NCBI GenBank assembly: GCA_024742285.1
Contig: JANSYR010000017.1
Coordinates: 62,001 to 126,000 of the forward strand
Source: a bacterium
GTDB taxonomy: Bacteria > Myxococcota_A > UBA9160 > UBA4427
Reading direction: 5' to 3'
Length of the DNA: 64,000 bases
This document shows, one piece after another, positions 7,424 to 16,931 of this stretch. Numbering within the stretch: position 1 is the first letter of the stretch; every line of letters starts with the position of its first letter. Position numbers and translations under genes: made by a program. A model generated the notes under the pieces. It made no database searches. It was not told the DNA's origin and saw only the letters and a program-made list of their open reading frames with translations.

Positions 7424-9045
7424 CCTCCGAGACCGCGGATTCCGACGCGCCGGCCGCCGATCGCCGGGCGCTGGCGCTCTACGGACTGCTGACCTTCCTG
7501 GCGTTCCCGCACGAGCTCCCCTTCGCCTCCGCGCTCGGCACGCCCGCCTTCGACTTCGGGTTGCTGGCGACCTGGCTGGCGCCCGCCGCCCTCGCGGTCG
7601 GCCTGAAGGGCTTGTCGCCGCGCCGCGCCTTCCGCGTCGCGCTCGTCACGAGCTTCCTCGCTCACGCCGTCTTCTTCTACTGGTTCATGGTCGTGGTCGT
7701 GATCTACGCCGGCATGCCCTTCTTCCTGGGCGTGCTCGCGCCGCTCGTGCCGGCGCTCTACGTCGCACCGTTCACGGCGCTCTTCGCGTGGGGCTTCACG
7801 CGCTTCCCGCGCGAGGGGGTGCTGGGGGTCGTCTTCGGTGCGGCGCTCTGGGTCGCCGTCGACTGGGCGCGCGGACACTTCCTGGGTGGCTTCCCCTGGG
7901 CCACGCTCGGGTACGGCCTCCATCTCGACGTGCCGCTCCTCGGCTGGACGCGGCTCGGCGGCGTCTACGTCCTCTCGTTCCTGGCGGCTGCGGTCGGCCT
8001 CGCGGTCGCCGCCTGGTGGGTGGATCGCAGCCCCGCCCGTCGGCGCGAGCTCCTCGCGGTCGTGGTCGTGGTGGCGGTCCTGCATCCGGTCGGTTGGGGG
8101 CTCGGGGGGGACGGCGACGTGCCGACCGAGACGGTTCGGGTGGCTGCGGTCCAGGGCAACGTCGATCAGGGCCAGAAGTGGGACGGCGCGCGGCGAGAGG
8201 AGATTCTGTCCCGCTATCTCGCGATGAGCCGGCAGGCGGGGCCGGACGCCGACTGGATCGTCTGGCCGGAGACGGCGGTGCCGGGGCTGATCGAGCAGGA
8301 CGCGATCCTGCGCGGACGGATCGCCGAGCTCGCCCGCGACTCCGGCGCGAGTCTCGTCGTCGGCGGGATGGGCGTCGACGTCGACTGGGAGGCACGCCGG
8401 TTCTCGGCCTTCTACGACAGCGCCTTCCTCTTCGATCCCGACGGCGCGCTCGAGGACCGCTACGACAAGACCCATCTGGTCCCGTTCGGCGAGTACGTTC
8501 CATTGCGCGATCTGCTCGGTCGCTTCTTCCAGGCCCTGGCGACCGGTCTGTCCTCCAGCGACGTGACCGCAGGCGCTCGCCCGAGGAACCTCGGTCTGGT
8601 CTGGCCCGGATCGCCGGAGCGCCGGCGCCTCGTCGGCGTGCCGATCTGCTACGAGCTGATCTTTCCCGACCTGGTGCGCCGGATGGGCGGGGAGGGGGCG
8701 GGGGCGCTCCTCGCGATCACCAACGATGCCTGGTACGGTCGCACCGGAGCCCCCCATCAATTCCTTGCGATGACGGCGATGCGCGCGGCGGAGAACGGTC
8801 TGCCGATCGTGCGGGCCGCGAATACCGGCGTGTCGGCGCTGATCGATGCGCGGGGGCGAGTGACCCAGCAGAGCGGGCTCTTCGAACGGGCGATCGTCGA
8901 GGGCCGGATCGAGATTCCGAAGGAACGCGAGCCGACCTTCTATGCCCGACACGGCGACGTGTTCGCCGCGGGCTGCACGATCCTGTGGCTCGCGGGGGTC
9001 GGTTGGGCGCTCCTTCGCCAGAAAAGAAGTACCGCGGCGCACTGA
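7420..9045 (+). CDS. lnt: Apolipoprotein N-acyltransferase Lnt
   Basis: Inner-membrane enzyme that adds the third acyl chain to lipoproteins, making them substrates for Lol sorting. The 541-residue protein has an N-terminal bundle of membrane helices (to about residue 225), a periplasmic nitrilase-like domain and a final C-terminal helix. The catalytic triad is visible: E284 (WPETAVPG), K350 (DKTHLVPFGEYVP) and C410 (ICYELIF). The start overlaps the ybeY stop by 4 bp. Its product feeds the LolC/E-D system encoded just downstream and the lipoproteins LptE and the Ig-like protein in this window. Confidence 0.95.
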   Translation: MTSETADSDAPAADRRALALYGLLTFLAFPHELPFASALGTPAFDFGLLATWLAPAALAVGLKGLSPRRAFRVALVTSFLAHAVFFYWFMVVVVIYAGMPFFLGVLAPLVPALYVAPFTALFAWGFTRFPREGVLGVVFGAALWVAVDWARGHFLGGFPWATLGYGLHLDVPLLGWTRLGGVYVLSFLAAAVGLAVAAWWVDRSPARRRELLAVVVVVAVLHPVGWGLGGDGDVPTETVRVAAVQGNVDQGQKWDGARREEILSRYLAMSRQAGPDADWIVWPETAVPGLIEQDAILRGRIAELARDSGASLVVGGMGVDVDWEARRFSAFYDSAFLFDPDGALEDRYDKTHLVPFGEYVPLRDLLGRFFQALATGLSSSDVTAGARPRNLGLVWPGSPERRRLVGVPICYELIFPDLVRRMGGEGAGALLAITNDAWYGRTGAPHQFLAMTAMRAAENGLPIVRAANTGVSALIDARGRVTQQSGLFERAIVEGRIEIPKEREPTFYARHGDVFAAGCTILWLAGVGWALLRQKRSTAAH

Positions 9046-9068
9046 CGCGCGGACCCGGGTGTCGGAGC

Positions 9069-9089
9069 GCACGATCCGGGCGATCGTGC
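9069..9089. terminator. Hairpin after lnt
   Basis: Perfect 8-bp inverted repeat (GCACGATC / GATCGTGC) with a 5-nt loop in the 97-bp gap between lnt and prfB. No T-run follows. It may end the phoH-ybeY-lnt transcript or act in the prfB leader. Confidence 0.4.
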
Positions 9090-9142
9090 CGAGCCCGCAG
9101 TCGACCGACACGAGTGCGAGTACGAGAGAGAAGGATCGGGAG

Positions 9143-10331
9143 ATGAGTGGGGATAACGACGCACGTTTCGATGTCGGGGAGCTCGCCGACCGGATCCGCG
9201 ATCTGCGGGGCCGATTCGACGAGTTCCGGGGGCGTCTTTGACGTAGCGGGTCTGCGCCGCCAGCTCGAGGAGCTGGAAGGGGAGATGGCGCGCCCTGATC
9301 TCTGGGACGACCCCGAAGCCGCTCAGTCCGTCGGCCGGAAGAAGAACGCCCTCGAGGCGGAGCTCCAGCTCCACGACCGGCTCGAATCCGGCCTCGACGA
9401 CGCCGAGGCGAGCCTCGAGCTCGCGGAAGAAGAGAAGGACGCTTCGCTCCTCGCCGAGGGCATCGCCCAGTGCGACGAGCTCGAGGGCGTGCTCGAGCAG
9501 GCCGAGGTCCAGCAGCTCCTCGGCGGCGAGTACGACGGGAGCGATGCGCTGCTCTCGATCAACTCCGGGGCGGGCGGCACGGACGCCTGCGACTGGGCGG
9601 AAATGCTGCTCCGGATGTACCTGCGTTGGGCCGAGCGCCACGAGTACAAGACCGAGATCCTCGACATCCAGGAAGCCGAGGAAGCGGGCATCCGGGGCGT
9701 GACCCTGCGGATCGAAGGCGAGTTCGCCTACGGCTACCTGAACACCGAGCAGGGGGTCCACCGTCTCGTCCGGATCTCGCCCTTCGACTCGAACGCTCGG
9801 CGCCACACGGCCTTCGCCAGCGTGACGGCGGTGCCGGAGATCGACGACGCGGTTGAGGTCGAGATCGATGAGAGCGATTTGCGTGTCGACACCTATCGGG
9901 CCAGTGGCGCCGGAGGGCAGCACGTCAACAAGACCGACTCCGCCGTCCGGCTCACGCACCTCCCGACCGGGATTGTGGCCCAGTGCCAGAACGAACGGTC
10001 CCAGCACAAGAACCGCGCGACGGCGATGAAGATCATGCGCGCCAAGCTCTTCGAGCTCGAGCGCCAGCAGCAGCAGGCGAAGGTCGAGGAGCTGACCGGC
10101 GAGAAGCGGGAGATCGGCTTCGGCAGCCAGATCCGCTCGTACACGCTCCACCCGCAGCAGCGCGCCAAGGATCACCGCACGGATCTCGAGATCGGCAACG
10201 TCGAGGGTGTGCTCGACGGGGATCTCGATGCGTTCATCCGGGCGACCCTGCTTTCTCAGAGCGGCCAGGTGGCCGCACGCGCCGGCGGCGCCCAGGGCGG
10301 GCAGGTCGCTCCGGCTGGCGGGAAGGACTGA
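9143..10331 (+). CDS. prfB: Peptide chain release factor 2 (programmed +1 frameshift)
   Basis: Class I release factor reading UGA and UAA. The coding sequence is 9143-9238 joined to 9240-10331: 32 codons from an ATG with AAGGA 7 nt upstream, an in-frame TGA at 9239-9241, then continuation in the +1 frame, 395 residues in all. The specificity tripeptide SPF is at 212-214 and the peptidyl-tRNA hydrolysis motif GGQ at 257-259. The C-terminus runs about 25 residues beyond the usual end and is rich in Gly, Ala and Gln. The lolC/E-like gene begins 5 bp after the stop. Reading the two parts as one gene rests on the exact frameshift signal, annotated separately. Confidence 0.95.
9227..9242 (+). promoter_or_regulatory. 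prfB programmed frameshift site
   Basis: CGGGGG, three bases (CGT), then CTT TGA C. This is the arrangement known from E. coli prfB: a Shine-Dalgarno-like G-run 3 nt before the slippery CTT, then the UGA read by RF2 itself and a 3' C that weakens termination. When RF2 is scarce, the ribosome slips forward one base and full-length RF2 is made. Confidence 0.95.
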
Positions 10332-10336
10332 GCCGC

Positions 10337-12367
10337 GTGGAGGGACTGATCGGGAGCCTCGCCGCGAGCTTCGACGCGGCCGGTGGAAGCCTCGCCGTCG
10401 CGTTCATCGTCACCCTCGCGCTGGGCATCCTCGTGATGACCCTGGTCTATCTCGGCTCCGCGCTGCTCGTGCTCGACCGCTTTGCGCGGGTCGCCGAGGG
10501 CGTGCTGGCGCCGGTCCTGGCCGCGGTCTTCGTGAGCCTCGGGGTCGCGCTGCTCTCGACCGTCGAGGCGTTCCCGACGGACGCGGTCTACACGCAGGCG
10601 GAGTGGCGCTCGGTCTTCGTGGGGAACCTCGTCCGGGGGGGCGCGTCGTGCGTGTTCTTCGTGGCCCTCGCGAGAGCGCTGCTCCACTTCCTCTCGCAGG
10701 GGACGACGAGTCGTCTCGCGACCGGGCTCGCTGCGCTCGGCGTCGGACTCGCACTGGGCTCGCCGGGGGAGATGATGCCGCCGGCGGCCGCATTCGGTGT
10801 GGCGCTCGTCGTCGCGGCCCTCGCTCTCGTCGTGCGACGGGTGCGCGGCGGGGAGGGGCGCTCGAACCTGGAGATCCTGCTCGCCGTCGCCGCGGCGGGG
10901 CTCCTGCCCGGCGTCTTCGTCGCCTGGTTCCCCGACGGCTCCCTGCTCGCGCCGGCGGCCCAGGGTTCGGCGATCCTCCTGGGGCTGCTCTTCGGGACGA
11001 CCGTTCTCGGGCTCGTGCCCCTCGCGATCGCGGGCTTCGTCTCGATGCGCCGGAGCGTCGAGTGGTTCATCGCGATTCGCTATCTGGTTGCGAAGCGAAG
11101 GCAGGTCTTCATCTCGGCGATCACGGCGATCTGCGTCGGTGGGATCGCCGCCGGCGTCTGGCTGATCATCGTCGTGCTCTCCGTGATGAACGGCTTCGAG
11201 CAGACCTGGCGCGAGGAGATCCTCGGCAACCGCGCCCACTTCACCGTCCACAGCAGCTTCGGCCCCTTCCTCGATCACGAAGAAGTGCTGGCCAAGGTGG
11301 TCGCGACCCCCGGCGTCGAAGCGGCGAGTCCCTATCTCGATGCGGAGGGCATGGTCCGCGGCAGCCAGGGGCAGATCGCGAGCGTCCGCCTGCGCGGGGT
11401 CGATCCCTCGACGGTCGGCGACGTGACCGATCTCGAGAACGACCTGCGGCCACTCTGGGACGAGGGGCGAGAGGCCCTGGGCCTCGACGGCGAGGACCGG
11501 GACAGTCTCGTGGCCCGCTTCGCGTCCCTCGGCGAGGATCCGAAGGCACCGGGCATCATCGTCGGAGGCCATCTCGCCATGTCGATGGGCCTCGCGATCG
11601 GCGACACGATGCTCCTGATCTCGCCCTTCGGCGGCCCCCCGACGCCCCTCGGCCCGGGACCGCGCCTCAAGCGCTTTACCGTCGTCGGCGTGTTCGAGTC
11701 CAGCTTCTACCAGTACGACGAGGCGTTCACGTACACGACCCTCGAGGCCGCCCGGGACTTCCGCAAGACCGGAGAGGTCGTCGACGGGATCGAGGCGCGG
11801 ACGACCGACCACTACCGCTCGCAGATCGTCGGCGACCAGGTGGTCTCGGCGCTCGACGGCTATCCCTGGTATTCACGGGACTGGAAGGCGGTCTTCCCGG
11901 CCTTCTTCCAGGCGCTCAAGACCGAGCGCGTGATGATGTTCCTGCTGCTCACGATGATCATGGTCGTGGCGGCCTTCGTGATCGTCGCGACCCTGGTGAT
12001 GATGATCATGGAGAAGTCGAGCGACATCGCGATCCTGAAGGCGATGGGGGCCGAGGACGCGCTGATCGAGCGGATCTTCGCCCTCGAAGGGACGTTGATC
12101 GGATTGGCGGGCACGGCGATCGGCGTCGCGGCGGGGATCGCCGTGACGGGCCAACTCTCCTGGATCCAGGACATCATCGAGCGGGTCACGGGGATCGATA
12201 CGCTGCCCGCGAGCGTCTATCAGTTCAGCGAGCTGCCTTCTCGGGTCGACCCGGTCCAGGTGGCGGGCGTGGCTGCGATCGCGATGATCCTCTCGCTCGG
12301 GGCGACGCTGCTCCCGAGTCGGCAGGGCGCGCGGATCGATCCCGCGGCGGGGCTTCGACATGAGTGA
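10337..12367 (+). CDS. LolC/LolE-type lipoprotein-releasing permease with extra N-terminal membrane domain
   Basis: Permease of the ABC system that extracts mature lipoproteins from the inner membrane. Residues from about 240 to 676 form a normal LolC/E unit: FIAIRYLVAKRRQVFISAIT at its start, one helix, a large periplasmic domain, then three C-terminal helices including the EKSSDIAILKAMGA motif. Before it lie about 239 residues with roughly seven hydrophobic segments that are not part of LolC/E. The GTG start follows GGAAGGA and lies 5 bp after the prfB stop. An internal ATG at 11045 would give a standard 441-residue protein but has no clear ribosome site. The gene overlaps lolD by 8 bp. Only one permease gene is present, as in lineages where a single LolF-like protein forms a homodimer. 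Confidence 0.85.
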   Translation: MEGLIGSLAASFDAAGGSLAVAFIVTLALGILVMTLVYLGSALLVLDRFARVAEGVLAPVLAAVFVSLGVALLSTVEAFPTDAVYTQAEWRSVFVGNLVRGGASCVFFVALARALLHFLSQGTTSRLATGLAALGVGLALGSPGEMMPPAAAFGVALVVAALALVVRRVRGGEGRSNLEILLAVAAAGLLPGVFVAWFPDGSLLAPAAQGSAILLGLLFGTTVLGLVPLAIAGFVSMRRSVEWFIAIRYLVAKRRQVFISAITAICVGGIAAGVWLIIVVLSVMNGFEQTWREEILGNRAHFTVHSSFGPFLDHEEVLAKVVATPGVEAASPYLDAEGMVRGSQGQIASVRLRGVDPSTVGDVTDLENDLRPLWDEGREALGLDGEDRDSLVARFASLGEDPKAPGIIVGGHLAMSMGLAIGDTMLLISPFGGPPTPLGPGPRLKRFTVVGVFESSFYQYDEAFTYTTLEAARDFRKTGEVVDGIEARTTDHYRSQIVGDQVVSALDGYPWYSRDWKAVFPAFFQALKTERVMMFLLLTMIMVVAAFVIVATLVMMIMEKSSDIAILKAMGAEDALIERIFALEGTLIGLAGTAIGVAAGIAVTGQLSWIQDIIERVTGIDTLPASVYQFSELPSRVDPVQVAGVAAIAMILSLGATLLPSRQGARIDPAAGLRHE

Positions 12368-13100
12368 CGATCTGCGTGAACCCACGAGCTCCCCGGAGAG
12401 CGGGACGCCGCTCGTCGAGATCCGCGACCTCGCGCGCTCCTTCGAGACCGCGAGCGGCCGCGTCGACGTGTTGACGGGACTCGACCTCGAAATCGCCGAA
12501 GGCGACCGGATCGCGATCGTCGGCCAGAGCGGCGTCGGCAAGTCGACCTTCCTCCATATCCTGGGGACCCTCGATCACCCGACTGCGGGCGTCGTGCGTT
12601 TTCGAGGCGAGGACGTCTTCGCCCGGTCACGGGAAGAGCTCTCGGCGCTTCGCGGAAGATTTCTCGGCTTCGTCTTCCAGTTCCATCATCTGCTTCCCGA
12701 GTTCAGCGCCGTCGAGAACGTGATGATGCCCGGGTTGATCCAGGGGCTCGCGCCCGACGAGATGCGCGGGCGCGCGGAGGCGATGCTCGAGGACGTCGGG
12801 CTGGCCCATCGAATCGAGCACGCGGTCGGGAAGCTCTCGGGTGGCGAACGCCAGCGGGTCGCCGTCGCGCGGGCCCTCGTCCTCGACCCGCCGCTGGTCC
12901 TGGCGGACGAGCCGACGGGCAACCTCGACCCGGCGACCGGCGATCAGGTCGCCGAGCTGCTCTTCGAGATGAATCGCACGCGCGGCACGACCCTCGTCGT
13001 CGTGACCCACAGCAAGCGCATGGCCGATCAGCTGGGCCGCGTCCTCGTCCTGAACGAGGGCCGCCTCCACGAAGGCGACGCCGGGAGCGCCGTCGTCTGA
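12360..13100 (+). CDS. lolD: Lipoprotein-releasing ABC ATPase LolD
   Basis: ATPase that powers lipoprotein release by the LolC/E permease. The 246-residue protein has Walker A GQSGVGKST, signature LSGGERQRVAVARAL and Walker B LVLADEPTGNLD, with the MacB/LolD-type spacing. The 8-bp overlap with the permease gene indicates coupled translation and makes LolD the best choice among the FtsE/MacB/LolD subfamilies. Confidence 0.93.
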   Translation: MSDDLREPTSSPESGTPLVEIRDLARSFETASGRVDVLTGLDLEIAEGDRIAIVGQSGVGKSTFLHILGTLDHPTAGVVRFRGEDVFARSREELSALRGRFLGFVFQFHHLLPEFSAVENVMMPGLIQGLAPDEMRGRAEAMLEDVGLAHRIEHAVGKLSGGERQRVAVARALVLDPPLVLADEPTGNLDPATGDQVAELLFEMNRTRGTTLVVVTHSKRMADQLGRVLVLNEGRLHEGDAGSAVV

Positions 13101-13209
13101 ACCGTCGGCTGCGGAGGCTCGCGGCGAGACACCGCTGGCGGGCTTCCGGTTGCACGTCGGGAGTCGCGTAACCCCGCGTCCAGTCAGCGTTTCCCGGTCG
13201 AAATCGGGA

Positions 13210-13238
13210 TTGAAAGCGCTCCGGGGCTCACATACCCT
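13210..13238 (+). promoter_or_regulatory. Candidate sigma-70 promoter upstream of bamA
   Basis: TTGAAA and TACCCT separated by 17 bp in the 269-bp gap between lolD and bamA. The -35 box is good, the -10 box weak (3 of 6). It would allow bamA and the lipid A genes to be transcribed apart from lolD. No sigma-E-like motif was seen. Confidence 0.3.
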
Positions 13239-13369
13239 CCGGCCGACTCCGGGCAGCCGACCGTCGGTGGGGTCGAGACGGCGCCCCTTCCACTTCTTCT
13301 TCCCCGACACCTCTCGAGAGCAACCAGGCCGACTCCGCGCCCGCCGCGGATTCGGGACGAGGAACGGAC

Positions 13370-16300
13370 GTGCCGGCGACCAGGGGGGGAAGCGCAGGAC
13401 TCGTGCCGCGGTCGACGACCGCGCGCCTGACCCTGCTGCTCGTCGCGTGGATCGCGCTGGCGTCGGGTGCGATCGTTTCGTTCGCGCCGGGCCGAGCGCT
13501 CGCGCAGGAAGGACCCGTCGAGTACGGCGCGATCGTCTTTCCCGGCGAGGAGACGACCCGGGCCGGCAAGCAGATCGCCGTATTGCCCTTCCGCCTCAAC
13601 AGCCAGGGCGCACTCGGATTTCTCACCGATTCCCTCGACGAGCTGCTCGCCCAGCGCATCGAGGCGGGCGGCGAGGTCGGGGCCGTCGCGACGCGCAACC
13701 TCGAGGGGCCGGACGCGCGTGCGCTCGGCGGGGACGACCGCTCGGATGCGACGCTGCGCCGACGCGCCGCGGCCCTCGGCCTCGACGGGCTCGTCACCGG
13801 CTCCGTCACGGAGCTGGCTGGGCGCTTCAGTGTCGACGTGCGGGTCGTGCCGGTCGATGCATCCGCGGGCGCGACCTCCCACGTCCTGACCGCGGCGAGC
13901 GATCGTGAGCTGCTCGACCGTCTGGGCGAGCTCGCGGATCAGATCGCCGGAACGATTCGAGGTGGGCTCCCCGAACGCGTCGTCGAGGTGCGCTTCGAAG
14001 GGGCCGGGCCGATCGAGGAGCCACTGCGTGCCCTGCTGACCGTTCGCGCCGGCGCGCGGTTCGACGCGGCCGCCGTCGAAGCAGATCGCCGGACCCTCTC
14101 CGGGGACCCGCGGGTCGCCAACGTCGTCGCGCGCTCCCTGCAGCAGGAAGAGGGCGTGACCGTGCTCTTCCAGATCGTTCGCGCCGATCAGATCCTGGCG
14201 GGAGGCTCGGCGCGCAGTTCGGGGACGCCGGTCGCGGAGATCGTGATCCGGGGCAATCGACGGGTCGAGGAGGACGCGATCCGCGCTCGTCTCCGGACGA
14301 CGGTCGGTGAACCCGCCGACGCCGCCGAGATCGCGCGCGACGTCCGAGCCATCTTCGCGCAGGGCTTCTTCCGCAACGTGCGCGTCTTCCGAGAGGAGGG
14401 GCCGAACGGTCTGCGCGTGATCTACGACGTCGAGGAGAGCCCGGTGATCCGCGAGATCACGATCTCCGGCAACGACAACATCGACGGCGAAGACATCAAG
14501 GAGGCGCTCACCCTGACGACCGGTGTGCCTCTGGACTATCCCCTGCTGCGCGAGAACAAGGAGCGGGTCGCGGCCGTCTACCGGACCGAGGGGTACTACC
14601 TGGCGGAGGTCTCCTACGAGATCGAGGAGATCACCGATGGCTCCGTCGCCATCAACTTCGACGTGGAAGAAGGGGAGGAGCTGAAGCTTCGTGAAGTCAT
14701 CTTCGTCGGGAACGATGCCTTCCCCGACGACGAGCTGATGAAGGGCTTCACGACCAAGCTCTGGAATCCCTTCTACTCCTGGGCGACGAGCTGGTATGAC
14801 CGGACCGGGAAGTACGCCGAGCCCGTCTTCGTGCGCGACCTCCGCCTCGTGGAGCAGAAGTACACCGACAACGGCTACGTCCAGGCGCGCGTCGAAGGGC
14901 CGGACGTCGAGGCGAACGAGGAGGGTCTCTTCGTCACGGTCACGATCACCGAAGGCCCGCAGTTCAAGGTCGGAGAGCTCTCCGTCCAGGGCGACGACAC
15001 GATCGACCTCGACGTCCTGCGCGAGAAGATCCGGCTCGAAGAGGGCGAGATCTTCAGCCGCTCGGACCTGACCTCGGACGTCGAGATCCTCGAGTCCCAC
15101 TACACGGATCGCGGCTTCTTCTTCGCGAACGTGAATCCGCTGACCCAGACGAACCAGGAAGAGCTGACCGTCGACGTCGCCTTCACCGTCGAGAAGGGCC
15201 CCCTCTATTTCGTGCGCAACGTCGACGTGCGCGGGAATACGCGGACGATCGACTCGGTGATCCGCCGCGAGATCCGGCTGGTCGAGGGGCAGCTCTACTC
15301 CGCGCGCGCGCTCCAGGTGAGCAGTACGCGTATCCGGCAGCTGGGCTTCTTCGAGGACGTCGCGTTCGAACCGAACACGACGGACGATCCGTCCCAGCTG
15401 GACCTGGACGTGAACGTGGTCGAGCGGCCGACCGGCGCGTTCAGCTTCGGCGCCGGCTTCTCGAGCGCGGACAACTTCATCTTCACCGCGTCGCTCTCGC
15501 AGTCGAATCTCTTCGGTCGTGGCTACGGTGCGAACATCTCTGCGGACATCGGCGGCAATTCGAGCCGCTACTTCGTCTCGCTCTCCGATCCCTACTTCCT
15601 CGGCTCGAGCTTCAGCTTCAGCGCCACCGCGTTCCTGACCGAGGTCCGCTTCGACGACTTCGAGCAGGATCGTCAGGGCGTCGACCTCGGCGTGGGGCAT
15701 GCGCTGACCGTCGACAACCGCGCGCGCATCTTCCTCAACTACAGCTTCGCCGAACAGCGCGTGCGCCAGAACACGAACTTGAACTCCCTCGCTTCCCCGG
15801 TCCTGCGCCAGGTGCTCCAGGGAAGGCAGAGCACGAGCCGGCTCGGCGTCTCCACGGTGGTCGATACGCGGAACGACCGCTTCGCCGCGACCAGCGGCTA
15901 CATCGTGAGCACCAGCATGGACTACGCCGGGCTCGGCGGGTTCAGCAACTTCGTCACGCTCGAAGCCCGCGCGGGCTACTACTTCGGCGCGCCGGATTGG
16001 CTCTTCGACCGGTCGACCTTCGTGATCGCCACGCGAATGGGGCACGCGTTCCCGTTCAACGACGTCAGCGACTTCGACCTCGGTGTCGAGGGCGCCACCG
16101 TGTGCGAAGACCCCAGCAACTGCACGAACGCAGGCAACCTCGAAAACCTCGACGATGACGTCGAGCTCCCGCTCACGGAACGCTACTTCCTCGGCGGTCT
16201 CGGGCGTCAACAGCTGCGTGGCTACGAGGGGCGTTCGCTCGGTCCGCGCCGCGCGCGTCTGCAGTCGACCTCGCTCGCCACCGGTCGCGTCTTCCACCCG

Positions 16301-16744
16301 GTCGGCACGGTGCTGCGCAGCAATCCCGCGACGGGACAGCTGATCGCGGTGTGCGACGACACGAATCGCGCGTCGCCGGTCAACTTCGGGAACCGGAACG
16401 GCCGCTGCAATTCGACGAGCGACAAGGACTACGACGACTTCGACGACATCAACGAAGCGCAGGTGATCGGCGGCAGCGCGTTCATCAGCAACAGCTTCGA
16501 GTACCGCTTCCCGATCTCGGAGGAGATCGGTTTGCTCGGGATCGGCTTCCTGGATGGCGGCAACGCGTTCCGGGAGGGCGAGCTGCTGTTCGACGCCACG
16601 GAGTGGCGCTACGGTTACGGCGGCGGGGTGTTGTGGTTCTCCCCCTTCGGCCCGCTGCAGCTCGTGCTCGGCTTCCCGATCGATCCGCGCTCCGACGAGT
16701 CGAGCCCGATCTTCGAGTTCTCGGTCGGCGGCCTGGGGATCTGA
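13370..16744 (+). CDS. bamA: Outer membrane protein assembly factor BamA, extended
   Basis: Omp85 protein that folds and inserts beta-barrels into the outer membrane. GTG start with GAGGAA 5 nt upstream; signal peptide cut after GRALA (residue 45). The product is 1124 residues against about 800 in E. coli. Residues about 48-185 form an alpha/beta domain (IAVLPFRLNSQG, LDELLAQRIEAG) resembling TolB-N/FlgO-type domains. Six POTRA repeats follow (about 203-680), then a C-terminal barrel from about 687. The barrel holds the loop-6 motif LRGYEGRSLGPR, here with a long cysteine-containing insert, and the protein ends in hydrophobic FSVGGLGI. Skp and lipid A genes follow directly. Confidence 0.95.
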   Translation: MPATRGGSAGLVPRSTTARLTLLLVAWIALASGAIVSFAPGRALAQEGPVEYGAIVFPGEETTRAGKQIAVLPFRLNSQGALGFLTDSLDELLAQRIEAGGEVGAVATRNLEGPDARALGGDDRSDATLRRRAAALGLDGLVTGSVTELAGRFSVDVRVVPVDASAGATSHVLTAASDRELLDRLGELADQIAGTIRGGLPERVVEVRFEGAGPIEEPLRALLTVRAGARFDAAAVEADRRTLSGDPRVANVVARSLQQEEGVTVLFQIVRADQILAGGSARSSGTPVAEIVIRGNRRVEEDAIRARLRTTVGEPADAAEIARDVRAIFAQGFFRNVRVFREEGPNGLRVIYDVEESPVIREITISGNDNIDGEDIKEALTLTTGVPLDYPLLRENKERVAAVYRTEGYYLAEVSYEIEEITDGSVAINFDVEEGEELKLREVIFVGNDAFPDDELMKGFTTKLWNPFYSWATSWYDRTGKYAEPVFVRDLRLVEQKYTDNGYVQARVEGPDVEANEEGLFVTVTITEGPQFKVGELSVQGDDTIDLDVLREKIRLEEGEIFSRSDLTSDVEILESHYTDRGFFFANVNPLTQTNQEELTVDVAFTVEKGPLYFVRNVDVRGNTRTIDSVIRREIRLVEGQLYSARALQVSSTRIRQLGFFEDVAFEPNTTDDPSQLDLDVNVVERPTGAFSFGAGFSSADNFIFTASLSQSNLFGRGYGANISADIGGNSSRYFVSLSDPYFLGSSFSFSATAFLTEVRFDDFEQDRQGVDLGVGHALTVDNRARIFLNYSFAEQRVRQNTNLNSLASPVLRQVLQGRQSTSRLGVSTVVDTRNDRFAATSGYIVSTSMDYAGLGGFSNFVTLEARAGYYFGAPDWLFDRSTFVIATRMGHAFPFNDVSDFDLGVEGATVCEDPSNCTNAGNLENLDDDVELPLTERYFLGGLGRQQLRGYEGRSLGPRRARLQSTSLATGRVFHPVGTVLRSNPATGQLIAVCDDTNRASPVNFGNRNGRCNSTSDKDYDDFDDINEAQVIGGSAFISNSFEYRFPISEEIGLLGIGFLDGGNAFREGELLFDATEWRYGYGGGVLWFSPFGPLQLVLGFPIDPRSDESSPIFEFSVGGLGI

Positions 16745-16931
16745 TCGAAACCACGTCCGGCCAACGTCCCTCAAAGGCGTGACCCGCCCAGCCGGCCCTG
16801 GCATCCGAGCGGCTCCGCCAGACAGACCCAGAATCCACCACGAGCCAGAGCGGCTCGCCCCATCGAAACAACGCCATTGGCAAGAGAATCCGCGCCGTCG
16901 AATCCGGGCGGCGCGCGGGAGACCCAGAGAA

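Noticed and set aside
9143-9241. prfB as a broken gene or separate short peptide
   Set aside because: The stop is embedded in the complete RF2 frameshift signal, and both halves match RF2.
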